The notes beneath the pieces were generated by a model. The model saw only the letters and a program-made list of their open reading frames with translations, had not been told where the DNA came from and searched no databases. Of a DNA stretch of 35,229 nucleotides, positions 31,861 to 35,229 are shown piece after piece (within the stretch, counting starts at the first letter, position 1; the number at the start of each line of letters is the position of its first letter). The stretch is from Klebsiella pneumoniae (GTDB lineage: Bacteria > Pseudomonadota > Gammaproteobacteria > Ga0077536): positions 1-35,229 of the forward strand of contig CAMCQE010000026.1 of the NCBI GenBank assembly GCA_945876945.1. The letters run 5' to 3'. The position numbers and the translations under genes are program-made.

Positions 31861-33062
31861 GCCGCGCGCACGCGCACCGGCAGCGTCTTCGGCCCGCGCA
31901 AATAGAACGCATCGCACCAGTCGATCCCCGGGGTGGCGACCTCCACGCGGGCGTAGCGGTCGAACAGCGCGTTCATGGCGAGCTCGCCTTCCAGATTGGC
32001 CAAGGCCTTGCCCACACACAAATGAATGCCCCAGCTAAAGGCCAGTTGATTGCGCAGATCGCTGCGTTCGATGTTCACCCGCTCCGGTGCCTCGAAGGCG
32101 CGTTCGTCGCGGTTGGCGCTGGCAAAAATCGGCATGACGATCGAGTCCTTCGGCAAACGCACGCCGGCAATTTCGGTGTCCGCCGTGGCGCGTCGAAACA
32201 GCAGTTGCACCGGCGATTGAAACCGTAAGCTCTCGTCGATAAGCGCAGGCACCAGCGCGCGCTCCCGCCGCGCCAGTGCGTCCTGATCTGGGAATTGGTT
32301 CAAGGTCACCACCGCGTTCGAGAGCAGGTTGGTGGTGGTTTCGTTGCCGGCGATGAGCAACAACACCGACATCGCCAGCACCTCGTCGGCCGACAGTTGC
32401 TGGCCCTGCTCTTCAGCGTGCACAAGTGCCGAGATGAGGTTGTCTTCCGGCTGGCGCCGCACGGCCGCAATGCGCTCGAGAAAATAGGCGCGGAAGTCGC
32501 TGGCGTCGCTGCGGATGGCCTCACGCTGCGCGTCGCTTAGCGCTTCCGCATTACCGCCGGCCGTCACGTTGTTCGACCAGCGCCGAAACGCGGCGTGCAT
32601 GGAAGGTTCAACGCCCAGGATATTGCCCACCACCGTCACCGGCAGCGGCGCGGCAAACTCGGCAATGAAGTCAAATTCCTCTCGGTCGCCGAGCGCGTTC
32701 AGCAACTGCTGGATGGTGGCGTCGATCTCGCCGCGGAGTTCCTGCACGTAACGACGCGAAAACGCTTTGTTGACCAGCGTGCGAAGCCGGGTGTGGTCCG
32801 GCGGATCGCTGGCGATGAGATATCGCGCATCCGGCGCGGGATTAAATTCGCCGAAGGCGATGCGGATTAAGGGGTCGGACGAAAACTGTCCGTGTTCCAG
32901 CAGCAGCTTGCGTACGTCCTCGTGACGTGCCACCGCCCAGGCCCCCACGCTCTCAATGAATTTCACCGGCGCGTGATCGCGCAGATGGGCGTAGTAGGGA
33001 TAGGGGTTTTCGCGTACCGCAGGGTGCAGCGGATCGTAGTGGGCGTAGGCGGTATCAGACAT
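31857..33062 (-). CDS. Cytochrome P450
   Basis: 401 residues, soluble bacterial class I length. Features: I-helix LLIAGNETTTNLLS near residue 240, K-helix ESLR, and the haem loop FSWGIHLCVGKALA with the thiolate Cys C349. The haem loop has Trp in place of the common Gly in FGxGxHxC, with the rest conserved. The start has GGGGAG just upstream. It should hydroxylate an organic substrate (perhaps lipid, terpene or alkane) with electrons from a ferredoxin and reductase that are not in the window. First gene of a P450-TetR-NTF2 operon. Confidence 0.95.
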   Translation of the reverse strand: MSDTAYAHYDPLHPAVRENPYPYYAHLRDHAPVKFIESVGAWAVARHEDVRKLLLEHGQFSSDPLIRIAFGEFNPAPDARYLIASDPPDHTRLRTLVNKAFSRRYVQELRGEIDATIQQLLNALGDREEFDFIAEFAAPLPVTVVGNILGVEPSMHAAFRRWSNNVTAGGNAEALSDAQREAIRSDASDFRAYFLERIAAVRRQPEDNLISALVHAEEQGQQLSADEVLAMSVLLLIAGNETTTNLLSNAVVTLNQFPDQDALARRERALVPALIDESLRFQSPVQLLFRRATADTEIAGVRLPKDSIVMPIFASANRDERAFEAPERVNIERSDLRNQLAFSWGIHLCVGKALANLEGELAMNALFDRYARVEVATPGIDWCDAFYLRGPKTLPVRVRAA

Positions 33063-33110
33063 GAGCGCTCCCCGCGGCGACCGAGAGAAAAGCCCGGTCG
33101 AATCTTTTTA

Positions 33111-33126
33111 TTGAAGCCCGCTTCAA
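33111..33126. promoter_or_regulatory. Inverted repeat, candidate TetR operator of the P450 operon
   Basis: TTGAAGCCCGCTTCAA has 7-bp arms around a 2-bp centre, about 50 bp upstream of the P450 ATG. A second, looser repeat, TATTGA-N8-TCAATA, lies at 33153-33172. A possible minus-strand promoter (TTGACG at 33170-33165, 17-bp spacer, AATGCT at 33147-33142) sits between them, so the first repeat would lie just after the transcription start. This fits repression by the operon's own TetR protein, but it is inferred. Confidence 0.55.
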
Positions 33127-33185
33127 CAGCGGATTGGGCGGAGCATTCTCGATATTGAATCGGGCGTCAATAAGTCGGGTCGCGC

Positions 33186-34748
33186 TCATTCCTCAGAGAG
33201 TTCGCCGGCAAGCTCAAGTGGCGCGTCGTCGATTGCCGCAGTCCATTGCGAGCCGAGCGCTTTGGTCGGCTTCACGCCCAGTTCTTTCAGGACCTCCGCT
33301 TGACGGATCGCGCTGCCGCGACCGGTGCGCAGCTTCTTGCGCGCCTCGTCGTGAATGCGGCGGGCGTTGTCGAGGGCGACGCCGACCTTGTCGAGGTCTT
33401 CCACAAAGCCCACGAGCTTGTCGTAAAGGTCGGCGCCTCTCTTGGAGATCTCGCGGGCGTTCCGGCTCAGCGCATCTTGCCGCCACAGGTGCGCAATCGT
33501 GCGCACCACAAACAGCAGCGTGCTGGGGCTCACCAGCAGCACGTTCTTGCTCCAGGCGTGGGAGAACAGTTCGGCGTCGTTGGTGACCGCGAGCATGAAG
33601 GCGGGCTCGAGCGGAATAAACATCACCACGAAGTCGAGCGTCTGCAGCTCGTAGAGCGTTTGGTATTTTTTCTCCGAGAGTCCGTTGATGTGATTGCGAA
33701 TGGCGGTGAGGTGACGCTTCAGCGCGGCCGCGCGCGTGTCTTCGGCATCGGCCTCAGCAAAGGCGCGATAGTCGGGCAGCGTGAATTTGGAGTCGACCAC
33801 AATCTGGCGCTCGCCGGGCAGGCGAATGACCACGTCGGGAATCACGATCGAAGCGCCGTCTTCAGCGCGCATGGCGTTCTGCCGCGTGTAGTGATCGCCC
33901 TCTTTCAGGCCCGCTTTTTCCAGCACGTCGTCGAGGATGATTTCACCCCAGTTGCCCTGCGCCTTGCGGTCGCCCTTGAGTGCAAGCGTCAAGTTTTGCG
34001 CGTCCTGATGCAGCGTGGTGTTAAGCAGCTTCAACTGCGTGACCTGTTCGGCCAGCGCCGAGCGGTCTTTGCTTTCGTTGACGTAGACCTCTTCCACCTT
34101 TTTGCGGAAGTCGGTGATTTGTTCGCGCAGCGGATTAAGCAGATGCCCGAGATTGGTTTGGTTCTGCTCGGTGAACTTGCGGCTTTTATCGTCGAGGATT
34201 TCGTTGGCGATAGTTTTGAATTCGTGGGTGAGGGTTTCGCGCGCCTGCGTGAGCACGGCGAGTTTTTCGGTGCTCTGCGCGCGCTCGCTGTCCAGCGCCT
34301 GGGTGGTGGCGGCGAATTGCGCGCCGAGTGTTTTGAGTTCTTCCTGCTGGCTGGCAAGGGTGGTGATGAGCGCCTGATGCTCACGCTGCAGGGCTTCCAG
34401 TTGCGTGAGTTGGGCGCGCTGCAGGCTGCTCAAGCCGCTGTTTTTCTCGCGCTGCTCGGCCAGCGCCTGTTCTTTTTCGTGCAGCGTGGCTTCAAGGTCG
34501 GCCAGCTTTTGTTCCAGCGCGGGGATGCGCTCGGCCCGTTCACCCAGGCGGGTGCGGGCTTCGCTGGCCTCGCGTAAGGCGGCCTGTAGCTGGGTGTTTT
34601 GTTGCTCGCTTGTCGCCAGTTGCGCGGTGGCTTGGGCCAGCGCTGAACGCGCGCTCGCCATCGGCCCGCGGGCGAGTAGCCACAGCAGCGCGGCGCCAAG
34701 CACAAGCCCGGCGCCGAGGAACAGGAGATCGAGCGGGGTAATAGCCAT
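33186..34748 (-). CDS. rmuC: RmuC-family DNA recombination protein
   Basis: 520 residues from the ATG at 34748, preceded by GGGAG; an earlier in-frame start at 34805 lacks this. A single N-terminal membrane segment (LLFLGAGLVLGAALLWLLA) is followed by a long coiled coil rich in Gln, Glu, Ala and Leu (about 30-210). The RmuC nuclease-like domain then has KGDRKAQGNWGEIILDDVLEKAGL, VVIRLPGERQIVVDSKF and ALSRNAREISKRGADLYDK. RmuC limits DNA rearrangements between inverted repeats. It is a single gene, divergent from the SulP gene. Confidence 0.94.
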   Translation of the reverse strand: MAITPLDLLFLGAGLVLGAALLWLLARGPMASARSALAQATAQLATSEQQNTQLQAALREASEARTRLGERAERIPALEQKLADLEATLHEKEQALAEQREKNSGLSSLQRAQLTQLEALQREHQALITTLASQQEELKTLGAQFAATTQALDSERAQSTEKLAVLTQARETLTHEFKTIANEILDDKSRKFTEQNQTNLGHLLNPLREQITDFRKKVEEVYVNESKDRSALAEQVTQLKLLNTTLHQDAQNLTLALKGDRKAQGNWGEIILDDVLEKAGLKEGDHYTRQNAMRAEDGASIVIPDVVIRLPGERQIVVDSKFTLPDYRAFAEADAEDTRAAALKRHLTAIRNHINGLSEKKYQTLYELQTLDFVVMFIPLEPAFMLAVTNDAELFSHAWSKNVLLVSPSTLLFVVRTIAHLWRQDALSRNAREISKRGADLYDKLVGFVEDLDKVGVALDNARRIHDEARKKLRTGRGSAIRQAEVLKELGVKPTKALGSQWTAAIDDAPLELAGELSEE

Positions 34749-34925
34749 AGTGACTCCCAAGGGGCTAGCGGTAAGACCGCCGGCAGAGCGGCCGGCTGGC
34801 GGCATTGTGCCGCATGTGCCGGCTCAGCCGGTGCGCCAGCCGCAGCGCGATCAGGGAGCGGCGCGAAGAAGGGATTAAGGTGACGCCGGACGCGCGGCTT
34901 ATCGCGTGGCTGGAGGGCTGGGCAG

Positions 34926-35229
34926 ATGCTGACGATCGTGGAGGCATGGCGCGGTGGACTGTTCGCGCAGCGGCATTGGGCGCGCAACATCTTTGCCGGC
35001 TTGGTCGTTGGCGTGGTGGCGCTGCCACTCGCGATGGCGTTTGCGATAGCCTCCGGCGCGCGGCCCGAGCAGGGCATCTACACCGCGATCGTCGCCGGAC
35101 TGGTGGTGTCGACCTGCGGCGGTAGCCGGCTGCAGATCGCAGGCCCCACCGGGGCCTTCATCGTCATCCTTGCTGGCATCACCGCCCGCTACGGCGTGGA
35201 CGGCTTGCAGCTCGCTACGCTGATGGCCG
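34926..35229 (+). CDS. SulP-family anion transporter (N-terminus only, runs off the window)
   Basis: About 101 residues are visible from the ATG at 34926, which has GGAGGG upstream. NIFAGLVVGVVALPLAMAFAIASG is the standard SulP first segment, followed by GIYTAIVAGLVVSTCGGSRLQIAGPTGAFIVI, matching the conserved GPTGA motif. These carry sulfate, bicarbonate or other anions, usually with a C-terminal STAS domain that is outside the window. Confidence 0.93.
   Translation, partial: MLTIVEAWRGGLFAQRHWARNIFAGLVVGVVALPLAMAFAIASGARPEQGIYTAIVAGLVVSTCGGSRLQIAGPTGAFIVILAGITARYGVDGLQLATLMA

Noticed and set aside
1-35229. CRISPR arrays, tRNA/rRNA genes, transposases, integrases or phage genes
   Set aside because: None seen on either strand; the window is almost fully occupied by ordinary chromosomal genes.

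Overview
The window is a gene-dense, GC-rich bacterial chromosome segment of about 35 kb. I see no rRNA or tRNA genes, insertion sequences, CRISPR array or phage genes. Gene content (RND pump, DamX-type SPOR domain, RmuC, TsaC/Sua5-type enzyme, DUF4124 protein) points to Proteobacteria. I favour an environmental Gammaproteobacterium, but genus-level placement is not supportable from sequence reading alone.

Layout. 1-462 (minus): start of a CobW/COG0523 GTPase, translationally coupled to a small CxxC protein. 581-1810 (minus): luciferase-like flavin monooxygenase with a clear terminator, divergent from an AcoR-like AAA+ regulator (2042-3997, plus) that lacks the GAFTGA loop; a 17-bp palindrome lies between them. 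4017-6438 (minus): PhnD-PhnC-PhnE importer with ATGA overlaps. 6511-13302 (minus): tripartite RND efflux operon (adaptor, pump, outer-membrane channel) followed 6 bp later by a truncated haemoglobin. The adaptor carries an extra Ala/Pro-rich linker and a C-terminal SPOR domain, an unusual fusion. 13428-14681 (plus): NhaD/ArsB-like ion transporter.

14799-22390 (plus) is a signalling block: a 22-codon leader ORF overlaps a four-PAS hybrid histidine kinase, which overlaps a DAACS symporter; a GST-like gene then overlaps a second, paralogous kinase split by one in-frame amber codon. Both kinases carry a CxxC pair in the ATP-binding domain. 22401-24999 (minus): Sua5-type tRNA-modification enzyme, small lipoprotein, short-chain dehydrogenase and DUF4124 protein as one probable operon. 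25110-25454 (plus): small secreted protein. 25465-27860 (minus): PLP ammonia-lyase and glycogen synthase, divergent from glycogen phosphorylase (27948-30509). 30513-33062 (minus): cytochrome P450, TetR regulator and Tat-exported NTF2-like protein, with inverted repeats upstream. 33186-34748 (minus): RmuC. 34926-end (plus): start of a SulP transporter.

The best candidates for something undescribed are (i) the RND adaptor-SPOR fusion, which suggests an efflux pump directed to septal peptidoglycan, with a co-transcribed haemoglobin; (ii) the paired PAS/CxxC kinases, each translationally coupled to a different partner; and (iii) the GAFTGA-less enhancer-binding-type regulator with its palindromic site. 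No stretch longer than about 300 bases is without a gene.
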